The translations under genes were made by a program, and so were the position numbers. A DNA stretch of 64,000 nucleotides from CAVUNY01 sp963768585 (GTDB lineage: Bacteria > Chloroflexota > Anaerolineae > Anaerolineales > Anaerolineaceae): NCBI GenBank assembly GCA_963768585.1, contig CAVYIF010000004.1:15298-79297 (forward strand). Direction: 5' to 3'. The first letter of the stretch is position 1. Each line of letters starts with the position of its first letter. Shown here piece after piece: positions 1 through 7,973 of the stretch. The notes under the pieces were generated by a model. The model was not told the origin of the DNA. It saw only the letters and a program-made list of their open reading frames with translations, and searched no databases.

Positions 1-102
1 TTAAACCATGGTGACGTGGTCGCATTAGGGAAATTAAAAGATCCAAGTTCTGATTCGAAGGTAAACCACAATGCCTACTTTGTTACTCCATGTCATGAAT
101 GA
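1..102 (+). CDS. Possible 3' end of an upstream gene (partial)
   Basis: One frame is open from the first base to a TGA at 100-102, giving 33 codons with a plausible composition that includes GDVVALGKLKDP. It would overlap the next gene start at 71 by about 30 bases. No domain can be recognised in so short a tail, and the other forward frames stop within the first few codons. It may equally be chance. Confidence 0.25.
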   Translation, partial: LNHGDVVALGKLKDPSSDSKVNHNAYFVTPCHE

Positions 103-310
103 AGATCCTGTAATGGGAGAAGTAGAAGAAATGCCATCCCTGTCGGATGTTTTAGTTCTTGTAAAAAATCCACGACGGCGCGATGGAAAGGACCTTCCAT
201 ACCTTGAACAAAATGTGACTCAGGTCATCTGGCCGATGAGTAGGATTAACTATATCGAGGTTATTCCTGGAGTTGAAGAAGAAGAAATCATCTCCTTCGT
301 TCGGGAGTAA
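71..310 (+). CDS. Small conserved-looking protein upstream of a response regulator
   Basis: This is a 79-residue acidic protein with no signal peptide or membrane segment. The middle carries KNPRRRDGKDL and the end reads RINYIEVIPG followed by a Glu run, which suggests a small beta-rich domain. The ATG follows a weak GGTAA ribosome site. The stop lies 6 bases before the response regulator ATG, so the two are almost certainly co-transcribed. A protein with a similar ending (RTQINWILP) sits beside the other OmpR-type regulator near 55.1 kb, so these may be accessory proteins of the regulators. I recognise no characterised family, and a role in signalling is inferred from position only. Confidence 0.7.
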   Translation: MPTLLLHVMNEDPVMGEVEEMPSLSDVLVLVKNPRRRDGKDLPYLEQNVTQVIWPMSRINYIEVIPGVEEEEIISFVRE

Positions 311-316
311 GTAATT

Positions 317-1042
317 ATGACTGATGATCAATTTAAGAACCGGGTAATTCTGGTTGTGGATGATGAAGAGCGGATGGCTCGTTTCATTCGCTTAAATCTT
401 GAACATGATGGCTTTCAGGTGGTTGAAGCTTTCCGCGGCATGCAAGCCATCCAGGCATTACGCGACCATATGCCGGACCTGGTTATATTGGATGTGATGA
501 TGCCGGACCTGGATGGATTTGAAGTTCTTAAGTTGATTCGCGAGATAAACACCGTTCCGGTGATTATGCTGACCGCCAAAGGGGAAGAAGACGACCGGAT
601 AAAGGGTCTTGAATTAGGCGCAGACGATTATATTTCAAAGCCTTTCAGCCCGCGAGAACTGGTTAGCCGGGTCAAGGCAGTTTTGCGGCGAAACGAGCTG
701 GCCAGCGGCAACCCGCGGGAGGTAATCGAGGTTGATGACCGCTTGAAAATTGACTTTGGCCGGCGTGAAGTTTGGGTTGGAAATGAGTTAGTTAAGTTGC
801 GTCCCACAGAATACCGTCTGTTGTATCACCTGGTTCAAAATGCTGGGTGGGTAATGACATATGACCAACTGTTATCAAAAGTGTGGGGGTATGAATATCG
901 CGATGAGCCTCATTATGTCAGGCTGTATGTCAATTACCTGCGCCAGAAGCTGGAATTGGATTCTTCAAATCCCAAGTATATTCTTACCGAACGCGGGGTG
1001 GGATACCGTTTTGTCGATTATCATCGCAATACTGAAAAATAA
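317..1042 (+). CDS. OmpR/PhoB-family two-component response regulator
   Basis: The 241-residue protein has an N-terminal receiver domain (about residues 9-125) with the acidic pair DDE at 15-17, phosphoacceptor Asp59 in ILDVMMPDLDG and the conserved Lys in ISKPFSP. A C-terminal winged-helix DNA-binding domain (about 140-235) ends in the typical TERGVGYRF. GGGAGTAAG precedes the ATG. The upstream small gene is 6 bases away and a strong terminator follows. No histidine kinase is adjacent, so it is an orphan regulator in this window. It resembles the regulator at 55.4 kb in length and layout. Confidence 0.95.
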   Translation: MTDDQFKNRVILVVDDEERMARFIRLNLEHDGFQVVEAFRGMQAIQALRDHMPDLVILDVMMPDLDGFEVLKLIREINTVPVIMLTAKGEEDDRIKGLELGADDYISKPFSPRELVSRVKAVLRRNELASGNPREVIEVDDRLKIDFGRREVWVGNELVKLRPTEYRLLYHLVQNAGWVMTYDQLLSKVWGYEYRDEPHYVRLYVNYLRQKLELDSSNPKYILTERGVGYRFVDYHRNTEK

Positions 1043-1062
1043 AAAATTTTTAGACGACTATA

Positions 1063-1100
1063 AAATCAATCTCTCCCAGGAATTTGGGAGAGATTGATTT
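1063..1100 (+). terminator. Rho-independent terminator of the response regulator operon
   Basis: A perfect 16-base-pair inverted repeat (1063-1078 and 1085-1100) flanks the 6-base loop GGAATT. The stem ends in ATTT followed by GTTTCC. It lies just after the response regulator stop and before the FmdB-like gene. Confidence 0.8.
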
Positions 1101-1192
1101 GTTTCCATAACTCATATAATAAATTAACAAATTCCTGGTTTATTTCTAATACAAATCGGTTATCTTTAGGATCATGCAGTTTGGAGGTCATG

Positions 1193-1396
1193 ATGCCTGT
1201 TTACAATTATGTTTGTAAGAAATGCGGCGCCCATTTTGACCAATGGCATTCGTTCAAAGACGCCGATACGGCGGTTGTATGTCCTAATGGGCATGCCCAA
1301 ACCCGGAAAGTGTTAACGGCTCCTACTGTTGTATTTAAAGGCAGTGGTTTTTATGTGACCGACCATCGAAGGAACACCAGCCAAAAAGCTGGATAA
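1193..1396 (+). CDS. FmdB-family zinc-ribbon protein
   Basis: The 67-residue protein begins MPVYNYVCKKCG and has a second cysteine in VVCPNGH, followed by the KVLTAPTVVFKGSGFY segment usual in FmdB/CxxC_CxxC_SSSS small regulatory proteins. The second CxxC is reduced to C-x-x-x-H, which could still bind zinc. GGAGG at 1183-1187 is five bases from the ATG at 1193, so I prefer this start to longer in-frame openings that begin inside the upstream terminator. The function of the family is poorly known; regulation of amide or formamide use was proposed for the founding member. Confidence 0.85.
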   Translation: MPVYNYVCKKCGAHFDQWHSFKDADTAVVCPNGHAQTRKVLTAPTVVFKGSGFYVTDHRRNTSQKAG

Positions 1397-1439
1397 GTTT
1401 ATATTTTGGATACCTGTTGGATGAATTAACCGGTAGATA

Positions 1440-1448
1440 TGATATACT
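1440..1448 (+). promoter_or_regulatory. Putative extended -10 promoter for trxA
   Basis: TGATATACT gives an extended -10 (TGn plus TATACT at 1443-1448). No good -35 is seen at 16-18 bases. It lies about 30 bases before the thioredoxin ATG, leaving room for the AAGGAG ribosome site. Confidence 0.4.
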
Positions 1449-1476
1449 CACTATTATTTAAACCAAGGAGAATCTA

Positions 1477-1827
1477 ATGATATCGGAACCTCTTCATGTT
1501 ACCGATGCAGCGTTTGAAAAAACTGTTTTGCAGAACACTCTGCCTGTGATTGTCGATTTTTGGGCACCCTGGTGCGGACCATGCAAGATGGTGGCTCCTG
1601 TGCTGGATAAGCTGGCCAAGGAACAAGAGGGAAAACTGGTCGTCGCCAAAGTCAATACGGATGAAAATTCGGAATGGGCGATGAAATATGGGGTGCAAGG
1701 TATCCCCACCATGCTATTTGTAGCCGACGGCAAGATCGTGCATCGCCAGGTGGGGGCGCTTCCTGAAAATATGCTGCGTTCCGTAGTGGACGAATTTCTG
1801 AGCGTAATTCAGGAAAAGAGCAATTAA
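1477..1827 (+). CDS. trxA: Thioredoxin
   Basis: This 116-residue cytosolic disulfide reductase has the WCGPC active site (Cys33 and Cys36) after the strand VIVDFWAP, and cis-Pro in the GIPTMLF loop. Length and order match classical thioredoxins. AAGGAG lies seven bases before the ATG. It is a single gene between its own extended -10 and a strong two-way hairpin. Its partner thioredoxin reductase is not in the window. It would supply reducing power to ribonucleotide reductase, peroxidases and similar enzymes. Confidence 0.97.
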   Translation: MISEPLHVTDAAFEKTVLQNTLPVIVDFWAPWCGPCKMVAPVLDKLAKEQEGKLVVAKVNTDENSEWAMKYGVQGIPTMLFVADGKIVHRQVGALPENMLRSVVDEFLSVIQEKSN

Positions 1828-1836
1828 TTTAATAGT

Positions 1837-1889
1837 AAAAAAAGACCAGCGGTTTTTCGTGACAAACGAAAAACCGCTGGTCTTTTTTT
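1837..1889. terminator. Bidirectional terminator between trxA and murA
   Basis: A perfect 24-base-pair inverted repeat (1837-1860 and 1866-1889) surrounds the loop GACAA. It begins with seven A and ends with seven T, so it works as an intrinsic terminator on both strands. It serves the convergent trxA and murA genes and runs into the murA stop codon. Confidence 0.92.
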
Positions 1890-3168
1890 ATTCAATGACC
1901 CGTTCGATGTGGGCACCCAAAGAGGCTAGCTTTAGTTCTACTCTTTCATATCCGCGATCGATTTGGCCAATATTTCTGATGGTCGATCTGCCCTTGGCAG
2001 ACAATGCCGCCAGGAGAAGGGATATACCTGCGCGTATATCCGGGCTTTCCATTTTTTCTCCAAATAACGAAGTAGGCCCTTGAATAATCACTCGATGTGG
2101 ATCGCATAGCACTATTTGTGCCCCCATGCCTACCAGTTTATCCGTAAAGAACATGCGGCTGTTGTACATCCAGTCGTGAAAGAGCACGGTGCCTTTGGCC
2201 TGAGTGGCGATGACGATGGCGATGCTCATTAAATCAGTGGGAAAGGCAGGCCACACATTTACTTTAATTTCTGGAATCGCATCTCCCAGGTCTGGCTCAA
2301 TCTCTAATCGTTGGTCGGCAGGAATAACCAGATCCTCCCCATCTACTTCCCAGGCGACTCCTAAACGCCCCATAACCAGGCGGACCATATCCAGGTACTG
2401 CGGTCCGGCCTTACGGATGCGGATCGAACCGCGGGTGACGACTGCGGCACCGATAAAACTCACTACTTCGAGATAATCAGGTCCAACCGTGAATTCTCCG
2501 CCATGCAATTTTGGCACGCCGTGTACCGTCAGTGTGTTTGAACCGATATTTTCGATATTTGCGCCTAACATGTTTAGGAAATGACATAGTTCCTGAACAT
2601 GCGGTTCCGAAGCTGCATTGTGGATGACAGAAGTTCCTTTGGCTGTGACGCATGCCATAATCGCATTTTCGGTTCCGGTGACACTGGTTTCATCTAAAAG
2701 CAGCTGTGCGCCGACCAGACCGTTGGCGCGAAAATGAAAAATCCGGTCGTAATCGACCTTCGCCCCTAAACTGCGCATGGAAAGGATGTGGGTATCGACT
2801 CTGCGCCGACCAATTACGTCTCCCCCCGGAGGAGGTAAATGAAGTTCACCTACGCGGGCCGTCATTGGGCCTGCCAACAGGATGGAAGTGCGCACTTTTC
2901 TGCACAGATCAGGATCCAATTCAGCCTGACGAATTTCCTTGGCATGAATTTTCCAGGTGTGCGGCTCTAACCTGGTGATTTCCACCCCCAGGCTTTCGAT
3001 AATCTGACGCATCGTAGTGACATCCCCGATTAAGGGCATGTTATGCAGGATGACTGGTTCTTCGGTCAAGAGACAGGCTGTTAGAAGGGGAATTGCGGCA
3101 TTTTTATTGCCAGAGGGTGTAACTTCACCTTGAAGAGGAAAACCACCATCGACTACAAATTTATCCAT
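1888..3168 (-). CDS. murA: UDP-N-acetylglucosamine 1-carboxyvinyltransferase, Asp-type active site
   Basis: This 426-residue enzyme of the first committed step of peptidoglycan synthesis transfers enolpyruvate from PEP to UDP-GlcNAc. The N-terminal SGNKNAA holds the catalytic Lys22, and the EPT fold is complete to the C-terminus. The active-site loop reads PPPGGDVIGRRRVD, so residue 117 is Asp where most bacteria have the Cys that fosfomycin alkylates. Cys-to-Asp enzymes in other bacteria are active and fosfomycin-insensitive. AGGAG precedes the ATG and a TTGAGT/TACAAT promoter lies upstream. It stands alone rather than in a cell-wall cluster. Confidence 0.96.
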   Translation of the reverse strand: MDKFVVDGGFPLQGEVTPSGNKNAAIPLLTACLLTEEPVILHNMPLIGDVTTMRQIIESLGVEITRLEPHTWKIHAKEIRQAELDPDLCRKVRTSILLAGPMTARVGELHLPPPGGDVIGRRRVDTHILSMRSLGAKVDYDRIFHFRANGLVGAQLLLDETSVTGTENAIMACVTAKGTSVIHNAASEPHVQELCHFLNMLGANIENIGSNTLTVHGVPKLHGGEFTVGPDYLEVVSFIGAAVVTRGSIRIRKAGPQYLDMVRLVMGRLGVAWEVDGEDLVIPADQRLEIEPDLGDAIPEIKVNVWPAFPTDLMSIAIVIATQAKGTVLFHDWMYNSRMFFTDKLVGMGAQIVLCDPHRVIIQGPTSLFGEKMESPDIRAGISLLLAALSAKGRSTIRNIGQIDRGYERVELKLASLGAHIERVIE

Positions 3169-3218
3169 GAAGACTCCTGAAAATTGGGGGTATGCTGATC
3201 CTGCTTGCGGTAAAATGG

Positions 3219-3247
3219 ATTGTACTGAATAAATCGTTGAAACTCAA
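3219..3247 (-). promoter_or_regulatory. Putative sigma-70-type promoter of murA
   Basis: Read on the minus strand, TTGAGT (3247-3242) and TACAAT (3224-3219) are separated by 17 bases. Transcription would start near 3212, leaving a leader of about 44 bases with AGGAG before the murA ATG. Confidence 0.55.
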
Positions 3248-3255
3248 GGGATACA

Positions 3256-4104
3256 ATGACCGCTCGTGAAGATCGAGATCAACCAAAGGAAACAATATTC
3301 CATTTCCTTGATTTTAACCCAAGAGGTAGTCCGCCTATATTGCTGCTGCATGGATTGGGGGCAGATAGTACGTCCTGGGGATACCAGATTCCGCTCTTGA
3401 GCGAATCTGGATTTCGTCCCATTGTGCCGGATTTACCGGGATTTGGCAAGTCTATTGCTGGTCACAAACACTGGACGATTAGCCAGGCAGCCAGCGATGT
3501 GGCGATGATGCTCCGTAAGCTGAGCGAGGAACCGGTGATAGCAGTGGGTATATCGATGGGCGGGACAGTGGCCCTGCAGTTAGCCCTGGATTTCCCACAA
3601 TTGGTCAATAAACTTGTGCTGATCAGTACCTTTGCACGCCTGCGGCCAAAACGGTTTGATGAGATGGGGTTTCTGCTGGGCAGGTTTGTTATTGCGCATA
3701 TGCGGGGAAAAGAATACCAGGCGGGCCTTGTGGCGAGAAGGATGTTTCCCCGTCCTGAGCAGGAATATTTGCGAAAAGAATTGATCCAGCAAATCCTACA
3801 ATCCAATGAACACGTCTACCGGCAGGCGATGCAATCTCTGGCTTTGTTTGATGTCCATACACGTTTAGATGAAATCAGGATACCCACGCTGGTTATTTCG
3901 GGCGAAAACGACTTTACCGTTCCGATTGCAAACCAGGTAGAACTTGCGAACGGCATTCAGGGAGCGAAACATGTCGTCATACCGGATGCAGGGCACGCCT
4001 TGATTGTGGACCAGGTTGCTCGATTTCAACAGCGAACTGCTAGGTTTTATCTGCCCAGATCAGGCCAAAGAGTTGTGATCGATCAAACCTCGAAATTCTT
4101 CTAG
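3256..4104 (+). CDS. Alpha/beta-fold hydrolase
   Basis: The 282-residue cytosolic protein has the oxyanion-hole motif LLLHGLG (about 29-35), nucleophile elbow GISMGG with Ser100, acid Asp219 in GENDFTVP and base His247 in DAGHAL. The arrangement matches the epoxide-hydrolase/lipase-like group of alpha/beta hydrolases. The cap region (about 130-200) is helical and the substrate cannot be deduced. AAGGGAT precedes the ATG. Its last 45 bases overlap the end of the convergent DUF255 gene. Confidence 0.9.
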   Translation: MTAREDRDQPKETIFHFLDFNPRGSPPILLLHGLGADSTSWGYQIPLLSESGFRPIVPDLPGFGKSIAGHKHWTISQAASDVAMMLRKLSEEPVIAVGISMGGTVALQLALDFPQLVNKLVLISTFARLRPKRFDEMGFLLGRFVIAHMRGKEYQAGLVARRMFPRPEQEYLRKELIQQILQSNEHVYRQAMQSLALFDVHTRLDEIRIPTLVISGENDFTVPIANQVELANGIQGAKHVVIPDAGHALIVDQVARFQQRTARFYLPRSGQRVVIDQTSKFF

Positions 4105-6114
4105 AGATGTTGTTGGTCGCTGGCAAACGAACTTCTCGCAAACATAGGCGGTGGGTTCATCGTTGATTGGCAAGCGCTCCAGTAACAGCTCGGGCTGAAT
4201 GGCACCTCCGGGGATGGGGGATGCAGCCAAAACTGATCTTGGTCGGTATTTTTGGTCGACCAAATTAAGGAACTCATCCGGGCGCGCGCTTCCCCTGGGC
4301 CACACCAGCGCGATTTGCTGTGTTGGGCCAACGGCATAATCCATGGCTTGCAACCAGAATGAGAAGGCCGTAGGATGTTCCAGGCATAAATTCTTGAGGG
4401 AAGCGACCAGCTTTTCAGCTTCATCCTTTTGTTCGAGATCACCCGTAAAATCAGCCAGCTGCAGCAGCGCCAGTGCTGCCATTGCGTTACCAGATGGCAC
4501 AGCATTATCCTGCACTCCCTTAGGGCGAACCAACAAGCTGCTGTGATCATGGCTCGTATCAAAGAACCCTCCCGCCGGGTCCGAAAAACCGGTCTTTATT
4601 TCTGCACCCAATCGAACAGCCCATTCATACCAGCGGGCGTTTCCATCAGCCTGGTACAGCGCCATTAAACTCAGGCACAAAGCAGCGTAATCCTCAAGAT
4701 AAGCATTATGGCGCGCCTGACCATCTCGCCAGGAACGGTGGAGACGGTTTTCAAAGTACATTTTTGTCAGGATAAAGTCTGCATTCTTTTGTGCAGCAAG
4801 CAAATAATCATTTCGGCCCAATGAACGACCTGCCTCGGCCAGGACTTTGCACGCCATGCTGTTCCAGGCTACCAGAATCTTGTCGTCGGTTTGGGGTCGG
4901 ATCCTTTTCGTGCGCGCCTCCAGCAGGCGGCCATGGATATTCTCCAACCGCAGACGGATTGCATCCACGGGCAGCCCCATTTCAGAGGCAATTTGTTCCT
5001 CTGTAGTTCTTTTTTGGAGGATATTTTTACCCTCGAAGTTACCTGCGGGTGTAACCGGATAAATATTTAGAAACAGATCCAGCTCATCGCCTTTTCCTAA
5101 TACCTGTTCGATTTCATTCGGATCCCAAACGTAAAACTGGCCTTCCTCTCCATCAGAATCGGCATCCAGGCTGCTGTAAAAACCTCCCAGCGAGTGGGTC
5201 ATTTCCCTAAGGATAAAATCCAGGGTTTCCTGACAGGTTTGTTTAAAACTTATCTCGCCAGTTACAAGGTAAGCATGAAGGTAAACATTGGCCAGCTGGG
5301 CATTGTCGTACAGCATTTTTTCAAAATGAGGCACAAGCCAGCGGTCATCTGTGCTGTAGCGATGGAAGCCACCGCCGACGACATCATATAATCCACCGCG
5401 CTGCATCGTTTTAAGGATATGCAAGGCTACCTGTTTGGCTTCATCCATTCCGCGCGTTCCCTGTTGGAGTAAGAACTCGATGGCAAGCGGGGATGGAAAA
5501 CGCGGGGCGTGCCCCCACCCGCCGTACTGCCAATCGTAACTCGCAACCAATTTTCTGGCTGCTAATTTGAGATCCTCTAAACTGAGGGGTGAGGCATCGC
5601 TGCTGCCCCAGGATGATGTGGACTGCAAATGTTCTACTAATTGTTTGCTAACCTGAAAAGCTTGCTCTCGATCCTCACGCCATACATGATCAATGGCGAT
5701 TAACAGCTCTCGAAATCCAGGCATCCCGTAGCGTGAGGTCGGTGGAAAATATGTGCCGCCATAAAACGGTTCTCCATCCGGTGTAAGGAAAACGCTCATC
5801 GGCCATCCGCCCTGGCCTGACATGGAAACAACCGCATTCATGTAAATGCTATCAAGATCCGGACGTTCTTCACGGTCCACTTTGATGTTGATGAAGTTTT
5901 GATTCATCAGCCGGGCTGTTTCCGGGTCCTCAAAAGACTCATGTGCCATTACATGGCACCAGTGGCAGGCTGCGTATCCGATGCTTAAGAAAATTGGCTT
6001 ATCCTCGCGATGAGCTTTTTCCAGTGCTTCATCGTTCCACGGGTACCAATCCACCGGGTTTTGGGCATGTTGCAGTAGATAAGGAGACGTTTCAGTTGCC
6101 AGATGGTTGGGCAT
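4060..6114 (-). CDS. Thioredoxin-domain protein, YyaL/SSP411 family (DUF255)
   Basis: The 684-residue protein starts with the family hallmark LATETSPYLLQHAQNPVDW and a thioredoxin-like fold with AACHWCHVM (Cys50 and Cys53). A long alpha/alpha-barrel region follows, with GGWPMSVFLTP, FGGTYFPP-like and PHFEKMLYDNAQL segments resembling N-acylglucosamine epimerase-type barrels. Length is normal for the family. I chose the ATG at 6114, with AAGGTGA eight bases upstream, over an in-frame TTG at 6138. Biochemical function is not established; a redox or sugar-related role has been suggested. The 3' end overlaps the hydrolase gene by 45 bases. Confidence 0.92.
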   Translation of the reverse strand: MPNHLATETSPYLLQHAQNPVDWYPWNDEALEKAHREDKPIFLSIGYAACHWCHVMAHESFEDPETARLMNQNFINIKVDREERPDLDSIYMNAVVSMSGQGGWPMSVFLTPDGEPFYGGTYFPPTSRYGMPGFRELLIAIDHVWREDREQAFQVSKQLVEHLQSTSSWGSSDASPLSLEDLKLAARKLVASYDWQYGGWGHAPRFPSPLAIEFLLQQGTRGMDEAKQVALHILKTMQRGGLYDVVGGGFHRYSTDDRWLVPHFEKMLYDNAQLANVYLHAYLVTGEISFKQTCQETLDFILREMTHSLGGFYSSLDADSDGEEGQFYVWDPNEIEQVLGKGDELDLFLNIYPVTPAGNFEGKNILQKRTTEEQIASEMGLPVDAIRLRLENIHGRLLEARTKRIRPQTDDKILVAWNSMACKVLAEAGRSLGRNDYLLAAQKNADFILTKMYFENRLHRSWRDGQARHNAYLEDYAALCLSLMALYQADGNARWYEWAVRLGAEIKTGFSDPAGGFFDTSHDHSSLLVRPKGVQDNAVPSGNAMAALALLQLADFTGDLEQKDEAEKLVASLKNLCLEHPTAFSFWLQAMDYAVGPTQQIALVWPRGSARPDEFLNLVDQKYRPRSVLAASPIPGGAIQPELLLERLPINDEPTAYVCEKFVCQRPTTSLEEFRGLIDHNSLA

Positions 6115-6194
6115 GGTAAAATCACCTTGGTGTTCCAATTAGTGTGACCGATTTTGTCATGATTTTAACACAGTCAGCAAAGGAAAACGAATCA

Positions 6195-6575
6195 ATGAGG
6201 CAACGTTCACGATTGGTTAAATGGATTCCGGCCTTAATTATCATGAGTTTCATCTATATTGCGTCTTCTATTCCCTCGAGCCAGATTCCAAGCATCGGAG
6301 CAATTGACATTCCGGTAAAAAAAGGCGGTCATTTCACAGGGTATGCCCTTTTGGCTCTCGGGTTATTACGGGGGATGCAGAATGGCAAATCATGGAAAGC
6401 GACTCTTGTTTTACTTTTCTGTGGATTGTATGCGATTAGTGACGAATATCATCAATCCTTTGTGCCTGGCAGAAACCCGAGCGTATTTGACGTTGGGATC
6501 GATCTGCTTGGATCGTCGTTTGGGCTGATGCTTTTCTTATGGTTGGCGCCATTGCGCCGTCTGGTACTTAAATAA
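6195..6575 (+). CDS. VanZ-like family membrane protein
   Basis: The 126-residue protein has four probable membrane segments. The first loop contains SSIPSSQIPS, followed by KKGGHFTGYALLALGLL and a conserved acidic/aromatic segment SDEYHQSFVPGRNPSVFDVGIDLLG, the usual VanZ signature. The family is named for a teicoplanin-resistance gene but most members have unknown roles. The ATG at 6195, with AGGA ten bases upstream, is preferred over a GTG at 6144 that adds a hydrophilic leader. It lies between a divergent DUF255 gene and a convergent GH4 operon. Confidence 0.85.
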   Translation: MRQRSRLVKWIPALIIMSFIYIASSIPSSQIPSIGAIDIPVKKGGHFTGYALLALGLLRGMQNGKSWKATLVLLFCGLYAISDEYHQSFVPGRNPSVFDVGIDLLGSSFGLMLFLWLAPLRRLVLK

Positions 6576-6578
6576 TAA

Positions 6579-6610
6579 AATCTGCCGCCTGATTTTTCCG
6601 GCGGCAGATT
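6579..6610 (-). terminator. Terminator of the SIS-DUF1537-GH4 operon
   Basis: An 11-base-pair perfect stem (6579-6589 and 6600-6610, AATCTGCCGCC and its complement) with a 10-base loop lies between the convergent VanZ and GH4 genes. Read leftward it is followed by TTATTATT, so it best fits the minus-strand operon. The plus-strand side lacks a T run. Confidence 0.65.
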
Positions 6611-6623
6611 GGCAAACAACCGA

Positions 6624-7973
6624 TTACCAGCCAGGTAAGAAATCTCCGCTGGCAGCGATCATTTCAGTAAACATTTTCCAGGACTGATCGACTGGCAAAG
6701 TGCTCGCCGGGTCAGCGTACACCGCCTGGAACGCCAGATCTTTATCTCCGGTCAATGCGGCTTCAACGATCATTTCTTGATTACGCACATGACGTTCTAC
6801 CAGGCCAAGAATGCTGTCTGGCAGCTTGCCGGCGGTGACCGGGCTCACCTTGTCGCGGGCGAAGACGGCGTTGGTTTCGATCACCGCATTGAGGGGCAAA
6901 TTGGGAATTTGTCCTTTATTTTCCAGATTTACATTGGTGATCAAATTCCCCTGGCCCAGGATTGCCAGGATCTGCTGAATGCCCTCTTCTCCACTGCGGC
7001 GAATATTTACTTCTTGTTTGCCATCAATCAGGTCCTGAGTCATTTGCAGGGCTTGTTTGTATCGATCGATTCGCCAAGAAACCGGGGTGCGGATAATTCC
7101 CCACCGGAAAAGCTCCTCAGGTGAACGCGTGAAACCCGGTAAAAACTCAACCAGATGGCGGTCGCCCGCGGCAGGTAAGATCCCCAGACGTTCGAACAGG
7201 CTGAATTTTACCTGGCAGTTATCCTGGAACCAATTGTTTTGAGCCTCAACCTCTTCACGCGTAAATGGACGAATCACGTCAGGTTCGTGGATATATTCCT
7301 TGAGCATGGCAAGGATATCTTGCCCTTCATATTCGGCGCGATCTACAAAAGTAAAGTGATTAACGCCAAGAACATTCACATGGATTTCAGAGCGATGCGG
7401 AAGTGGAACCCCTAATTTTTCTGAAACGATGCGGGCCAGAATATGCTGCGTGCCAAAAACTTCATGGCAGCAGCCAAAGACTTTTAACTGCGGCTCAACC
7501 TTGGTAAATGTCCGGGTGCAAATTGTCATTGGATTGGTGTAATTGATCACCCAGGCATCCGGACAAATGTCGGCAATTCGGTGGGCAAAATCACGATAAA
7601 TCAAAGTTGAGCGTAATCCCCGAATCAACCCAGGTGCCCCGGCTGTATCGCCTACCGGGAAAAATAAACCGTATTTTTCGGCGATCTCAATTTCATCGCG
7701 CATCACTTCCAACCCCGCCGGTTGAATTGACACAACGACAAAATCTGCGCCGTGAAGCGCCTCTTCTAGCGTTTGTACGACACGATACTTCCAGGTAGAT
7801 ACGACGCCCGGCCTGGTTTGGAGTAGATTTCCCAGGGTTTCATTTAATTGAGCGGCTTCATAGTCAATGTCATAAAGATCAACTTCGCCGCTCATCTCCG
7901 GACAGAGCGCCAGATCCATCATCAGGCTGCGTGCCCATTGGCGGCTTCCCCCACCGATGTATGCAATTTTCAT
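6624..7973 (-). CDS. Glycoside hydrolase family 4 (alpha-glucosidase/alpha-galactosidase type)
   Basis: The 449-residue protein has the N-terminal Rossmann motif IGGGSRQW for NAD binding. Metal and substrate residues sit in GCCHEVFG (Cys169, His170), INYTNPM and LGVNHF (His206). GH4 enzymes use NAD and a divalent metal, usually Mn, and cleave by transient oxidation at C3. The tetrapeptide CHEV, as I recall the subgroup code, fits alpha-glucosidases acting on non-phosphorylated sugars rather than the 6-phospho-beta type (CNxP). The start overlaps the end of the DUF1537 kinase gene by four bases, so it is the last gene of a three-gene operon. Confidence 0.92.
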   Translation of the reverse strand: MKIAYIGGGSRQWARSLMMDLALCPEMSGEVDLYDIDYEAAQLNETLGNLLQTRPGVVSTWKYRVVQTLEEALHGADFVVVSIQPAGLEVMRDEIEIAEKYGLFFPVGDTAGAPGLIRGLRSTLIYRDFAHRIADICPDAWVINYTNPMTICTRTFTKVEPQLKVFGCCHEVFGTQHILARIVSEKLGVPLPHRSEIHVNVLGVNHFTFVDRAEYEGQDILAMLKEYIHEPDVIRPFTREEVEAQNNWFQDNCQVKFSLFERLGILPAAGDRHLVEFLPGFTRSPEELFRWGIIRTPVSWRIDRYKQALQMTQDLIDGKQEVNIRRSGEEGIQQILAILGQGNLITNVNLENKGQIPNLPLNAVIETNAVFARDKVSPVTAGKLPDSILGLVERHVRNQEMIVEAALTGDKDLAFQAVYADPASTLPVDQSWKMFTEMIAASGDFLPGW

